NCBI GenBank assembly: GCA_964036195.1
Contig: OZ038455.1
Coordinates: 12,417,855-12,481,854 of the forward strand
Direction of reading: 5' to 3'
Length of the DNA: 64,000 nt
Origin: Sphaerolaimus hirsutus
Lineage: Eukaryota > Nematoda > Chromadorea > Monhysterida > Sphaerolaimidae
In this document: positions 54,984 to 64,000 of the stretch, piece after piece
Layout of the letters: each line of letters opens with the position of its first letter
Numbering within the stretch: the stretch's first letter is position 1
Notes under the pieces: generated by a model
Databases searched by the model: none
Told to the model about the DNA's origin: nothing
What the model saw: the letters and a program-made list of their open reading frames with translations, nothing else
Position numbers and translations under genes: made by a program

Positions 54984-54989
54984 TTTATT
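54984..54989 (-). terminator. AATAAA poly(A) signal for the minus-strand gene
   Basis: AATAAA on the minus strand, 105 bases past the TGA of the PAN-like gene. Well placed for its 3' end; a second A/T-rich AATAAA-like site lies at about 54960. Confidence 0.5.
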
Positions 54990-55093
54990 AAAAAGATCAG
55001 CAGTGGTTTATCACTTCGAATGCAGCGGCATGTACGATATAGTACTTGAAAAAGGCGTATAAATATCTACATCAGCGTAGGTTGTCGCCGCCG

Positions 55094-58000
55094 TCAAGTA
55101 AGCACGGGCACCCTCTGGTAGATGCTGTAGCCGCTGCCGTGCCGCCGGGCGTCCGGGTGGGCCACCTCGTAGGCGGTGGCGCAATGCCGGCTGCGCTCGT
55201 TGACCGCGAAGCCGGCGCAGAACCGGTCGCCGCTGCACAGCGTCGCGCAGTCGGACACCGCCTGGTGCTGGCGCACGAGCACAGCTGCGTGCCGCTGTGA
55301 GGCTAGATGTGGGGCTGATCGACGGGGTGTTCAGGGGGACTGGCGAAAAGATATGCTTCTCGTTGAGTACCTAGATCACCGACCGGGCTCTGGGATTGAT
55401 AAATAGCTGGAGCGTTTGCGGGGGGGGGGCGCTACCCCCCCCCCCCAATCGCCCCCCCTACTATATCCATGCAACCCAACCATTGAACCGGCACCGTGCT
55501 GCAACTGACCGGTGATCTGGGCGTCCTCCACCTGAAATATTGACCAGTTTGAATGGGGGTGTTCAAAAAAAGTTTAAAAAACGCAATTACCAACAGGCCA
55601 TTCATCCTCAATTCCGTCCAACTTGTAAAACCTGTGCGGCGCTGACGTGTCTGCGATGCGATGCCTTTTGTTTTGGCAATTTTGATGACAAAAACTCAGC
55701 AAGGATTGAGTAAACTTCTACTCATTTGGAAATGCCGGGCTTTGTGCGAATACAGTAGTCTAACGATAGTCAATGAAATGCGTAACACTAGCGGAACACT
55801 AAAGCCTCTGCATCTTCTGAGAGCGCGAAATGAAACACGCAGCCGTAGTCATCGTCACTTATTTTTACGCACATTGGCGCGGCAAACACTAGTCTACTGC
55901 CAGTAAACGAAAAATTGATCGAAGCACTTATCGCCCACATCGAAGTTACCCCCCCCCCCCCCCCAACCCGCCCAGCTATACTCGGGCGACATTACAGCCT
56001 ACATTTTTCTGGGGTAACACTCCATCATGACGTCACAACCGCAGTCCGCAGTGAACTGCGGCTGACTGGTGGTAATCCCAAGCAAGTAAAGTGTCAAATG
56101 TAAAGTCAAATGCAAAGTCAAATGTAAAGTAAAGTGTCAATTGTGTATCCAAATCTTATTTGATGACATAAGATTTGGATACAAAAACATAAGATTTGGA
56201 TATGGAAAATATGATTTGGATACACAATTGACACTTTACTTTACATTTCACTTCACTTCACATTTGAATCTACTTTACAGGGCTTGGGACCACCCCCTGA
56301 ACCGGTTCAGGATGAAGTGGAGTGGAGTGGAGTGGAGAGTCAGTTCATAAGTTTTCAGTTGGCTGTCTGCCAGCCAAAGACATAAATCATATCTATTTGT
56401 AGAGTATCATGTCTGCTGAGTATATCTATCTATCCTGGAGGCTGCTCAGCTATCTATCTATCCCGGAGGCAAAATTTGTGGCTACCACCTCTGAACCCCC
56501 CCCCCCCAAATCTCCCAGCTATCTACCTATCTGGAGCGATTTTTGAGAAACTATTCCCCAATTTGCACTCAAAATCGCTTTTTTGTACCTTTTTTATAGA
56601 TTTTCACTTCCAAAATCATAGTTCTGGTTCCTATTTGCCTTTTTTCAGCTATTTTTAGTACTAAAATGCTCTTGTATACCCGTTTTGAGCTTCTTTTCAC
56701 CTACTTTTAGCGATTTTTCTTCCTTCTACGCCTCGAAAAAGCCTATATATCTGTCACCCAGGTTGTTTCATACATAATGTGTGCAGAGCTCATGCCGATG
56801 GCGGATTATGCGGAATTAAGTCCTGATCCGGCGCAAATGACCGCTTCAAAGGGCAACCGCACTCCGCCTCACCGATGCATACCGTAATCTCAAATCGACC
56901 CTTTTTCCCCCTAACGAAATTTTTCAACTATCTATCCCTCTGGAGGAGCGATTAGCTATGTATCTATGGCTCCGCACCTGTACGCACAAACGCCCGGCGC
57001 GCACAAACGCCCGGCACGCACAAAATGAAAGTCCGGTACGCACAAACGCCGGTATGCACAAAACTGTAGCTGTGTGCGTGCCGCACAATGTGCGTGCCAG
57101 CCGTTTGTGCGGGCCCGTCATATGTGCGTGTGTGGCTTGTATCCTAGCTGGCTCCTAGGTTCAAACAGGATTGACTTTTTGGGATCGGGATCGGGATTGG
57201 CTTTTGAGATTTCGGGATTGGGATTGACCTTTCGGGATCGGGATCGGGATTGGCTTTTGAGATTTCTGGGTCGGGATTTACCTTTCAGGATCGGGATCGG
57301 GCTTGAGATTGGCATTTTTCGGGATTGGGATTGTAAAAAATTCTCATACTGAAGGATATTGTCTACTTAACTGCAAAAATGGGCTTAAAACACTTTTAAA
57401 AAAGTTTTTCATTTGACTTTTCAATCTTTTTACCGCTTTTGGCGCTTTTTTCTAGTAATAAAATGAAAAGTCATGTGACAAACAAATACTTAATTTCAAA
57501 ATTAAGCGATCATTATGCTGGCAGTTCGCGGCTGGTAATTAAAAAAATTGCGGCCAGCGCCAAATTCTCCCAAATGCCATGATGCCGGTTTTTTTGGAAG
57601 CATCCAGGTGCTCATGTATGGGGGGCAAACACAAAGTGGGGGGGTGTGAAAATCCCCTGCTCGGTACGCACAAATGACTGGTACGCACAAATGACCGGTA
57701 CGCACAAATGACCAGAGCATCAGATTTGTGCGTACCGGGCATTTGTTTGTGGCGGGCTCAGTTTTGTGCATGCCGGGCATTTGTGCGCGCCGGGCATTTG
57801 TGCGTAGGAGGCCTGGCCTGTATCTATCCGGGTCAGGCCTATTATGCATGTAAACCCATTATGCATCTAGACCCATTATAGACAAATTATAGCTCCAGGG
57901 GTGAGAAAGGGGGCGGGTAACCCCACCTCAAACTGCTTAGCTATTCATCTATTTGTACCTGAGGCAAATTTTTGGTGTTACTTTCCCCTGAACAGCCCCC

Positions 58001-59900
58001 CCCCCCCTACAAATTGCCTAGCTATCTAGCTATCTGGAGCACTTTTGAGCAATTTGAGCCTAATTTTCACCCAAAGTTACTTATTTTCATAGTTTTTATA
58101 GATTTTCACCTTTAAAATCACTAGGTCATGTGTTTTATTGCATATTTTCAGCATGCCAGGTATAGTTAAATGTGTGCTGGTTCTAGATGCATAATGAGTT
58201 TAGATGCATAATGGCACAGGCACATCTATCCAACCACTCGGAGGGTCAAAATTCAAGATACCCCTGTCCGGCGCTGTTGTCTAGGAAGGAAGTCTCACTA
58301 ATATTCACTAACTGTAATAGTACTGGCAAATGTAGAATTTTTGAGCCGCAGGGTTGTGTCTGATCCGTTGAGTTGACCCTACGTATTAAAAATATTAGTT
58401 TGGCATTTTGCGTGTGTACTAGTAGTATTTAATGTAAATATATGTATGATGTATCCCCTTTCAAGTGCCGAAATAATTTCATGGCAGAATTAATGATATT
58501 TTCTATGATTCTCGAATAAGTTTCGGTTTAAATTTTCCTCTATGTTCCATTAACAAAGCCTCATCAAGCTTTAGCAAAAGACTTTAAACTCATCAATCAG
58601 AAAACTACCTCACCAAACTATATCTACCGTATTTCCTCGAAATACCCCCAGGGGATTTATTTTTCAGAGTGATAAATTTGAGGGGGGTATTTCTAGGGAC
58701 AGTATTTCGACGGGGGGGGGGGGGGATTCGCCAGAAATTTTTTGAACTCCCAGTACTAAGAACGTACGCAGACGTAGACAAATGCAACAAAAACCACCAT
58801 GCATAAGAGTCTACAGCCTTATATACCATATATACTTGAATAATTCCCCCGCCTTGATTAATTCCCCCCTCGAATAATTCCTCCCTCTTTAACGAGTGAG
58901 GAAAAAAAAATCCCCCCCCCCCCTCGAATAAGGCATATGATACAGTTTTTGCATCCAATTTGAACAAAAATTGCACGTTATTTAGTAAATGAAGCATATT
59001 TCATGAAATCAGTTAATAAAAACATGCTTGCAAACTTTTGACGAAATAATAATTCCCCCCCCTAGAATAATTTCCCCCTCGAATCGCCCCCCCCCCTCAA
59101 AAAAGTCTGACGACAAAAATAATTCCCTGGGGGGATTATTCGAGTATATACGGTAAGTATGTAGATGGTATAAACTATGTTCTAACATAACACAATCATT
59201 GTTTTAAACGCCCGGGTCACAAACACCAGCTTTTCTCATTGACGTTCTCTTTACACTCAATTGGGAGGCGGGTATTTCGAGGGGGGTTTATTCATTCATA
59301 GTGCCCATTTTGAGGGGGGGGGGGATATTTCGAGAAAACACGGTAACAAAACTTACACTTTCAGACACTTATTATAGGATATAATGTGATTTACTCAAAA
59401 TCACATTTTATTATAGGATATAATGTGATTTACTCAAAATCACATTTTGTGGGCTTGTGAATTTTCAGAATTATAGTCCCAATTGTGTTTAGGTGTACTT
59501 TTTGCGATCAAACGAACCTTGCAAGCAGCCAGCATATGTGCCAGACGGATGTCCACTGTCCCAGGGGATGGCATACTTTGTTTCTGGCATAGTAAACACT
59601 TGCATTTCTGGGTCAGTCCTAGACCCTGTAAAATCCCCCGTAAGATGTAAAATGTCATGCAAAGTGTCAAAAGTAATGTAAAATGCCCTGAATAGTGACA
59701 ACCGAGTTACCATTTTACTGGGCATTTTCCATGACCTTTGACATATTGCATGACATTTGACATTTGACTGGGCATTCATAGGGTCTGGGATTGGCACCTG
59801 GAAGCCAGTAGTAACTGTATGGTTGGTGGTACCAGCCAGCCGGCCTCCCCGCAGCGCTCGTGTAGTGTTTGATGCCGACCCACGGACAGGTCGCGCCTGA
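55094..59900 (-). CDS. 3' part of an unrecognised gene with a PAN/apple-like end
   Basis: Minus-strand exons 59900-59798, 59607-59499, 55631-55595, 55531-55481, 55294-55094 (TGA), with agreeing phases; about 166 residues. Upstream exons are missing or lie beyond the window. First exon contains CPWVGIKHYTSAAG and WYHQPYSYYWLP; the second PETKYAIPWDSGHPSGTYAG. The last has Cys spacing DCATLCSGDRFCAGFAVNE then RHCATAYEV, as in PAN/apple or related extracellular cysteine modules, so a secreted or surface protein is possible. I cannot name the gene. The intron between the first two exons is exactly a MITE. The second exon's donor (GTACAC at 59498) is chosen because it gives the phase needed by the next exon; GTTCGT slightly upstream is the alternative. 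Donors of exons 3 and 4 are GTTGGT and GTTGGG. Exon bodies have high third-position GC, like the other genes here. Confidence 0.55.
55880..55916. repeat. Solo Harbinger-type end
   Basis: CAAACACTAGTCTACTGCCA then GTAAAC resembles the terminal repeat of the element at 1-7449. No partner end found nearby. Confidence 0.4.
56068..56299. mobile_element. GACCCTGTAAAATG-family MITE, diverged
   Basis: GGTGGTAATCCCAAGCAAGT at the left; complement of the right end is CAGGGGGTGGTCCCAAGCCC. Inside are repeats of AATGTAAAGT and ATAAGATTTGGATA in both directions. Lies in the large intron of the minus-strand gene but does not coincide with splice sites. Confidence 0.6.
56420..56960. mobile_element. Degraded CAGGGGTCTCC-family element
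   Basis: CAGCTATCTATCTATCCCGG, the C-run and TCCCAGCTATCTACCTATCT match 16176-16663, as does the CTCTGGAGGAGCGATTAGCT right part. No duplication identified. Confidence 0.5.
56970..57125. repeat. Inverted cluster of GCACAAACGCCCGG units
   Basis: ACGCACAAACGCCCGGC units repeated in one direction, then GCCAGCCGTTTGTGCGGGCC in the other. A matching cluster is at 57655-57810. Confidence 0.6.
57158..57330. repeat. Left half of a TAGGTTCAAACAGGATT hAT copy
   Basis: TAGGTTCAAACAGGATTGAC followed by GGGATCGGGATCGGGATTGG arrays, as in 31503-31998. No right end found. Confidence 0.6.
57655..57810. repeat. GGTACGCACAAATGACC units with inverted partners
   Basis: Three near-identical units GGTACGCACAAATGACC at about 57663-57713, then inverted GTGCGTACCGGGCATTTGT units up to about 57810, able to fold back. 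Confidence 0.6.
57895..58265. mobile_element. Diverged element of the CAGGGGT...ACCCCTG group
   Basis: CAGGGGTGAGAAAGGGGG at the left, AAGATACCCCTG at the right, CTAGCTATCTGGAGCACTTT and TTCACCTTTAAAATCACTAG inside. Flanking 8-mers do not match. ATTATGCATCTAGA motifs repeat around it. Confidence 0.5.
58624..59343. mobile_element. Cluster of CCGTATTTCCTCGAAATA/ATTCGAGTATATACGG MITEs
   Basis: One copy starts TACCGTATTTCCTCGAAATA at about 58625. A second runs from ATATACTTGAATAATTCCCC (58848) to ATTATTCGAGTATATACGGTA (59153). A right end, ATATTTCGAGAAAACACGGTA, closes at 59343. C/G runs fill the interiors. Confidence 0.6.
59385..59460. repeat. Short tandem duplication of a 43-bp unit
   Basis: TATAGGATATAATGTGATTT then ACTCAAAATCACATTTTAT is repeated twice in a row. 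A related TTACTCAAAATCGCATTTTG occurs at about 63257. Confidence 0.7.
59608..59797 (-). mobile_element. Second MITE that is exactly an intron (introner-like)
   Basis: On the minus strand the intron starts GTGCCAATCCCAGACCCTAT and ends TTTACAGGGTCTAGGACTGA then CCCAG. It is the same family as 10746-10969 by ends and by inner words (GTCATGCAATATGTCAAAGG, GGGCATTTTACATTAC). The exons on either side join in one frame (phase 1). Confidence 0.7.
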
Positions 59901-59969
59901 CTGCGATTTTCTAATCGTTCGTGCTTGAATAATGAATAAGAGAAGATGAATACCACATTTCTTATAATA

Positions 59970-61205
59970 CACTACCGTGCAGAATAGTTGAGACTTTTTA
60001 CGCTGCGTGATTAATGTTGCCAGAACTTCAAAATGGTCGATATGCAAAACATTTGGATACTATACATGGGTACCCTGGGGGGTTGACTACACATACCCGG
60101 GATGACTGCCCTTTGAGTTCAAATCTGCATATATTCCTAGTGTACAAACATATTAACTCACTTTGTTTGTATTTCAGAATAGTTGAGACTTTTCTTGTTT
60201 TGGGCAGTAGCCTCCCAGTATCTCACTTTCAAGTCTATATCCAATTCCTATGTTCACTTTTTAACAAAATTTTTACCATGGCAACTGCTTGCCTGCATCG
60301 CTGAGCTCTGGGTGCAGCAACAAACATTCTAAGCATGAACAGCATATAACAATGCATATATGGAACTGTGGCATTTATTTATTTTTGCTGCAGTTTTGCA
60401 TCCATTGCCAGCAACTCAGAAATGGGGGTAGGCATACTACTGAGTGGGGCTATTTGGTGTGTAAATTTGAGGTTTTGGCTTTGATCTATGAGGGAGAGAA
60501 GTTGGCCCAACTGTGAATGAATAATGTGCAATTATTTTCTGTGGTGGAAGTTTGTAAGTGGACAAACTTATCATTGGAAAGAGATATTGGAAAATTTTTT
60601 TTTGTCATATTAATTATCTGTGTATAAAGTATGTTATAGATTGTTCAAAAACAAAATTTTCATGCTGTAAACCTCAGTAAAATCAGCATAAAATATTTAG
60701 ACACCATTGATAATTTTGAAGTGCCATAACTTTTGATTGGAAAGAGATATTGAACTCATTTTGGTTTTAAATAAATGTCTAAAGTATATGATAGCATGTT
60801 CAAATGATCTTTTTTCATGTTCAAAGACTGGCATTAATCATAAGACGGAATTTAGACATCACTGAATCGACCACAAAAATCGAATCTGCAGGTTTTCCCA
60901 ATCCTTTTTAGTGTTGAATGATTGAAATCAGCCCAGAAATGGTTCAAAGACACTCATCCAGATTGCCATTTTTTGTATATTTATTGACCATCTTTTTCTA
61001 GACACCTCTTATCTTGGGCCTGGGGATTATTGGAGCAAACAAAAATCTTTAGTAGTAGTAGTAGCCTCAGCATCAATCCTCAACATACTCAAACGGCATC
61101 AAAATTGGGCAAAGGACAAGAAATTGGGAAGCAAAAAAAGTGCGGTTGACCCCCAGCCTACTGTTTCTCATGTGTGAAAAGTCTCAACTATTCTGCATGG
61201 TAGTG
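59970..61205. mobile_element. Tc1/mariner-like element, degenerate
   Basis: CACTACCGTGCAGAATAGTT then GAGACTTTT at the left; AAAAGTCTCAACTATTCTGC then ATGGTAGTG at the right; TA on both flanks (59968-59969, 61206-61207). At 1236 bases it has the size of a Tc1-like transposon, but no intact transposase frame is seen. An extra internal CAGAATAGTTGAGACTTTTC copy lies at 60177. Confidence 0.75.
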
Positions 61206-61383
61206 TATTGAGCAGAGCTGGGGCCAGTTCCGCAAGTGGAGAAGTGAAAAGTTAATTGAAATGAGAAGTGAAAAGCGAAGTGAAATGAGAAGTGAAAAGC
61301 GAAGAAAAATAAATATAAATAAAAATGTAAACGAATAATACTACGTTACACAGCATTGTTTCTGATAATGGTTATGATTAGTG

Positions 61384-62002
61384 ATAGTAAAAGCACCAGG
61401 AAAATGGCACCGCACCACACCATAGTTGTTAAAACGTATTTACGTTTACTCGAAAAATATGCGTAAACGAGTACTGCGTAAATATGTTTATGTTTACGTT
61501 TCCTCCTTAAAAAATACCGGTACTCACTTACTCGCGTACTTTTTAAAAGTACGCGAGTACGGAAAACGTATTTTAAGGAGACAGAAAATGTCATTTTTCA
61601 AGCCAGAAAGTGACCAAAATAGAAAAAAATTACTAAGAAATACTTTTTCGATGTATTCCAGAGTGAACATCAAAAAAGATACTGATTTTTACGTTATTTT
61701 TGTGAGAGCAAATACCCACTTTTACGTTTTCTGTGCGAAAAATACCCATTTTTACATTTTACCTGGAACAAATACTAGTTTTTATGTTTTCCCTGGAAAA
61801 AATACTCGTTTTTACGTTTTCTCTGAACAAAGTATTTTACGCACATTTTACGCAGTGTAAAAGTATTTTAAAAATACTTTACGTTTTCTGAACACCAGCA
61901 GGACACCGCTGAAAAATAGCACTGCACCGCACCAGCACTGGTGCTGGTGGCCTTCGGTGCCCAGCACTGGGGTACCAGTGCCTCAATGCCTTTCCATCAC
62001 TA
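61384..62002. mobile_element. hAT-like element carrying a palindromic core
   Basis: TAGTGATAGTAAAAGCACC at the left and GCCTTTCCATCACTA at the right, like the TAGTGATGG group. Flanking 8-mers do not match. The core (61427-61910) has GTAAACG/CGTTTAC words and the hairpin TACTCGCGTACTTTTTAAAA then GTACGCGAGTA. Confidence 0.5.
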
Positions 62003-62029
62003 GTTGATTAGGCTGTCAAATTTCTGTTT

Positions 62030-62270
62030 TCCACTTTCCGCAGGCAAATTATTTTGTTTTCCGGAAACTGCCAAAAGAAATCTGTTAAGTGCAAAAAAAT
62101 TTCGTTTCCGCTTTCGGCAGGCAAAATTATTTCTGTTTTCGTTTCTATGTATTTTCCGTTTCTGCTTAACGCAGGCAAATTTGTTTTCTGTTTCTCATTC
62201 CATTTTCCGGCAAGTGCAAAAAATTTCCCGCTTCCATCTCCGTTTTCTGTAAAAAACATTTGTTGCCACC
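62030..62270. repeat. Degenerate tandem repeat, CCGnTTTCnGCAGGCAAA units
   Basis: The motif CTTTCGGCAGGCAAAATTAT recurs in varied form at about 62034, 62108, 62160 and 62205 with TTTCTGTTTTC spacers. ORFs across it are readings of the repeat. Confidence 0.55.
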
Positions 62271-62543
62271 CTAGTTATGATGATTTAGTAACGTGCCGAT
62301 TTTTCTATTCCGGCAGAACTTGAAAATTGAAAGTTACCACCTATTCAAAAAATTTCAGGTCAAAATTTCACTTTGCTCTTCACTTCTCATTTCACTTCGC
62401 TTTTCACTTCTCATTTCACTTCTCACTTCCCATTTCACTTCTCCACTTTTGCCAAAATTTCGAAGTTTCTATAATAAAATTAAGTAAAAAATAACTAACA
62501 GTAGGTATATAACCATCTAGGTATATAGATCAAAATAGCAATT

Positions 62544-62816
62544 ATGAATGTGAAAATGGAGCAAATTTTGGCTATTTTGACCGCTATATTTGTATTTTCT
62601 ATCACTAATTTGATCGTAAATATGCAACCAGTAACTTGGACGTGGGCCAATGAATTTCATCATACAAATGAGGCGTCTACTTCGTCGACAAGTCACAAAA
62701 TTGAAAATTTGGAGTTAGGCCCGGAAACATCATCTGGGGCTACTTCCGCACATTTTTTATCATTTTCCATAATATTTTGGACCTCATATGCCCATATGGC
62801 AAAGTGCCAATTTTGA
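62544..62816 (+). other. Open frame with N-terminal hydrophobic segment, doubtful gene
   Basis: Starts MNVKMEQILAILTAIFVFSI, which could be a signal peptide or membrane anchor, followed by a polar Ser/Thr-rich part; the last third runs into repeat sequence. No recognisable family and no clear splice partner. Confidence 0.25.
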
Positions 62817-62849
62817 CATTTTTTTGGGAAAAATGCAAAAAAAATTCGG

Positions 62850-63300
62850 GCAAGAAGTCGACAAGTCCACTTAGTTTCGGGCTAAAAGTCGACAAGTACA
62901 CCCTTCGCCTTCGTTTTTTATGGGAACAAATAGCAAGAAATGTAATAAGTCCATCATGGACAGCTACTTCTAAAAGTCGACATGTCCATAAATTGCCCAT
63001 AGGCAGAGTCGCCTTCATCCGGAACAAAAATGTTCTCTAGTGCAAGAAGTCGACAAGTCCATTTTCCTCCCAAAAACAGTTTTGCTCTGACCGAATGGAA
63101 ATTTATGGACACCCCATTTTTCACATATACGTTGAGAGCAGGGGATGAAAATTTCACACTTTATTTTCAACATATTGAACTTAATGGAAAGCATGAGAGA
63201 GCCAAATTGGACACGCACCACGGGTCTGGAATTGGATCGTAAACTTCAAATGCGATTTACTCAAAATCGCATTTTGTGGACTTGTCAACTTTTAGAAGTA
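62850..63300. repeat. Dispersed AAGTCGACAAGTCCA motifs
   Basis: GAAGTCGACAAGTCCA or close variants occur near 62857, 62889, 62970 and 63046, and inverted as GTGGACTTGTCAACTTTT near 63277. This looks like one or more degraded inverted-repeat elements. Confidence 0.55.
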
Positions 63301-63301
63301 G

Positions 63302-63478
63302 AGGCCTCAAATATTGGCTGGCATGGTGCCAACTGTCAACGATATTTGTGATGAAGCCACCGAAATCAGCGTCTTCTACCACCGAATCCGGCAACTCCAA
63401 GACCGTAGTGAGAAACGGCCTTTAGAGTGGTTGATTTCCCATTGTAGCCGAACGTCCACTTGTCGACAGCCAAGTTGA
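63302..63478 (+). other. Exon-like open frame after a splice-acceptor-like TAG
   Basis: Fifty-eight codons to a TGA, with an amphipathic stretch (DICDEATEISVFYHRIRQLQ). The complementary strand is also open over part of it (KWTFGYNGKSTTLKAVSHYG), so strand and reality are both uncertain. Confidence 0.2.
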
Positions 63479-63479
63479 G

Positions 63480-64000
63480 TTTATTTCGTAGTTGTGTGTT
63501 GAAAAGGGGGTTCGAATTGTTTCAGGTACTTTATTTCGATCAGATACAGCGTGTTACAAAAGCGCAAAGTCTAGCGAGCTTCCTAATCGAAGTTTCTATC
63601 GCTAGCTTATTTTCGTTCAGTAGCTTGGGGTCCGCAGACTGAAGTAAAAACTTCCAATGTAGCTAAGACACGGAAATCATGTATAGAAAAACAGCTACAG
63701 TAATTTCCTAATACAAATGCACAAATAAACCACAAATATAACAATAAAACACATTTGACCAAAACAGTTGGCTTATTCTATGTGTGCATACATTCAAATA
63801 CTTATGGTAAAGAAATACCAAGTACAAATTGGGCTAATAGAAAAACTATTAATCTTGAGAGGCGCGAAGTCGGCAAACTCGGCCGATTTACTAATTTGCT
63901 TCAATTTGTCAGAAAACATTGACGCACATTGGAACTAATATGATAGGGTTAGGAAATTATAAATAGTGGTGCAAATGTTCCTAATGACGCAAATAGAACA
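63480..64000. other. Right end of window, nothing recognised
   Basis: AT-rich sequence without visible repeats, RNA genes or splice-consistent coding frames. Confidence 0.4.

Overview
The window is nuclear DNA from an invertebrate animal. It holds spliced genes whose exons are rich in G or C at third codon positions, set in AT-rich introns and intergenic DNA packed with class II transposons and MITEs. The gene set (D1-like biogenic-amine receptor, nucleobindin, eEF2 kinase) is metazoan; I cannot fix the phylum. All exon models below were built by eye from reading frame, splice signals, intron phase and family resemblance. No RNA evidence was available.

Layout. 1-7449: an almost complete PIF/Harbinger DNA transposon with an intact-looking seven-exon transposase (+, 4104-6594) and a divergent multi-exon AT-hook/coiled-coil companion gene (-, 3872-419). 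7738-15590: a D1-like dopamine-type GPCR gene (+) with a very long C-terminal tail; its introns are invaded by hAT elements and MITEs. 19233-27448: nucleobindin (-), seven coding exons including signal peptide and two EF-hands. 34028-52035: eukaryotic elongation factor 2 kinase (+), fifteen coding exons that keep one phase-consistent frame from start to stop. 55094-59900: the 3' part of an unrecognised minus-strand gene ending in a cysteine-containing PAN/apple-like segment. Beyond about 60 kb there is a Tc1/mariner-like element, palindromic repeats and weak ORFs only.

The intergenic and intronic DNA is dominated by hAT-type non-autonomous elements. Many have perfect 8-bp target-site duplications, so nesting order can be read directly. 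There are also Harbinger-type MITEs (CTAGTTGACAT or CTAGTTTTC ends), a family starting TACCGTATTTCCTCGAATA, a family starting CACAGCAAAAAATGG, and a family with GGTGCCA...GACCCTGTAAAATG ends.

The most interesting result is that this last family appears to be exactly an intron in two unrelated genes (10746-10969 and 59797-59608), with its termini supplying both splice sites. That is the signature of an introner-like element. Other points worth following are a hAT insertion that duplicated a 5' splice site, a very high share of 5' splice sites with a pyrimidine at +3 (GTTGGT/GTCGGT), and a hAT group that keeps its terminal repeats while its internal short tandem array changes completely from copy to copy.
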